From: Thermoleophilia bacterium
GTDB taxonomy: Bacteria > Actinomycetota > Thermoleophilia > Gaiellales > JAICJC01
Assembly (NCBI GenBank): GCA_025928435.1
Contig: JAICJM010000097.1
Span: 1 to 14,028 of the forward strand
Direction of reading: 5' to 3'
Length of the DNA: 14,028 bases
Shown here: one piece after another, positions 14,028 through 14,028 of the stretch
How the letters are laid out: each line of letters opens with the position of its first letter
How positions within the stretch are numbered: position 1 is the first letter of the stretch
The notes under the pieces: model-generated
What the model was told of the DNA's origin: nothing
Database searches by the model: none
What the model saw: the letters and a program-made list of their open reading frames with translations, nothing else
Made by a program: the position numbers and the translations under genes

Positions 14028-14028
14028 G

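Noticed and set aside
1..14028. Novel defence or mobile gene system
   Set aside because: I looked for toxins, nucleases, reverse transcriptases, integrases, CRISPR repeats and tRNAs and saw none. The genes are housekeeping types with even codon use; only the non-coding repeat elements hint at mobility.

Overview
The window is a stretch of very GC-rich bacterial chromosome with dense, ordinary housekeeping genes. Base composition, GTG starts, ATGA/GTGA overlaps, a Ku gene, an ATP-type PEP carboxykinase and an Sdh operon with an HdrB-like subunit suggest a deep-branching actinobacterium (Thermoleophilia, Gaiellales/Solirubrobacterales-like). That placement is inference from gene content and style; no rRNA or marker gene is present. 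No tRNA, rRNA, CRISPR array, prophage or transposase gene was seen. No gene-free stretch exceeds 300 bases; the longest are the 200-base divergent region 3730-3929 and the 173-base region 2009-2181.

Layout. 2-160 (+) is the 3' end of a citrate synthase gene. It converges on, and overlaps by 43 bases, a GNAT acetyltransferase (118-660, -). Next on the minus strand are Ku (692-1588), a small NTF2/SnoaL-like protein (1694-2008) and ATP-type PEP carboxykinase (2182-3729). The two gaps between these minus genes each hold an unusual inverted repeat: a GGGGAC/GTCCCC palindrome at 1659-1690, and a 170-base element with 23-base inverted ends at 2017-2186.

From a divergent promoter region the plus strand carries sdhA (3930-5618), sdhB (5644-6639) and an HdrB-like sdhE (6636-7529). 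These encode a class-E type succinate:quinone oxidoreductase. A DHA2-family MFS exporter (7531-9024) and a RecQ helicase with a HEAT-like tail (9021-11084) follow with almost no spacing, so all five may share one transcript. A membrane-anchored MprF/DUF2156-type aminoacyl-phosphatidylglycerol synthase (11108-12679) follows. It converges, across a hairpin, on the C-terminal part of an SMC/YhaN-like coiled-coil ATPase (12813-14027, -) that runs off the right edge.

How the genes fit together. Citrate synthase, succinate dehydrogenase and PEP carboxykinase form a central-carbon cluster: the TCA cycle, its link to the quinone pool, and the exit from oxaloacetate to gluconeogenesis. Ku, RecQ and the SMC-like ATPase are DNA-repair functions placed around it. 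No wholly new multi-gene system is evident. The points most worth a second look are the inverted-repeat element at 2017-2186, the class-E Sdh with a predicted extra [4Fe-4S] ligand and no visible anchor subunit, the RecQ-HEAT fusion, and a recurrent TANNNT box 6-8 bases before start codons that suggests leaderless transcripts.
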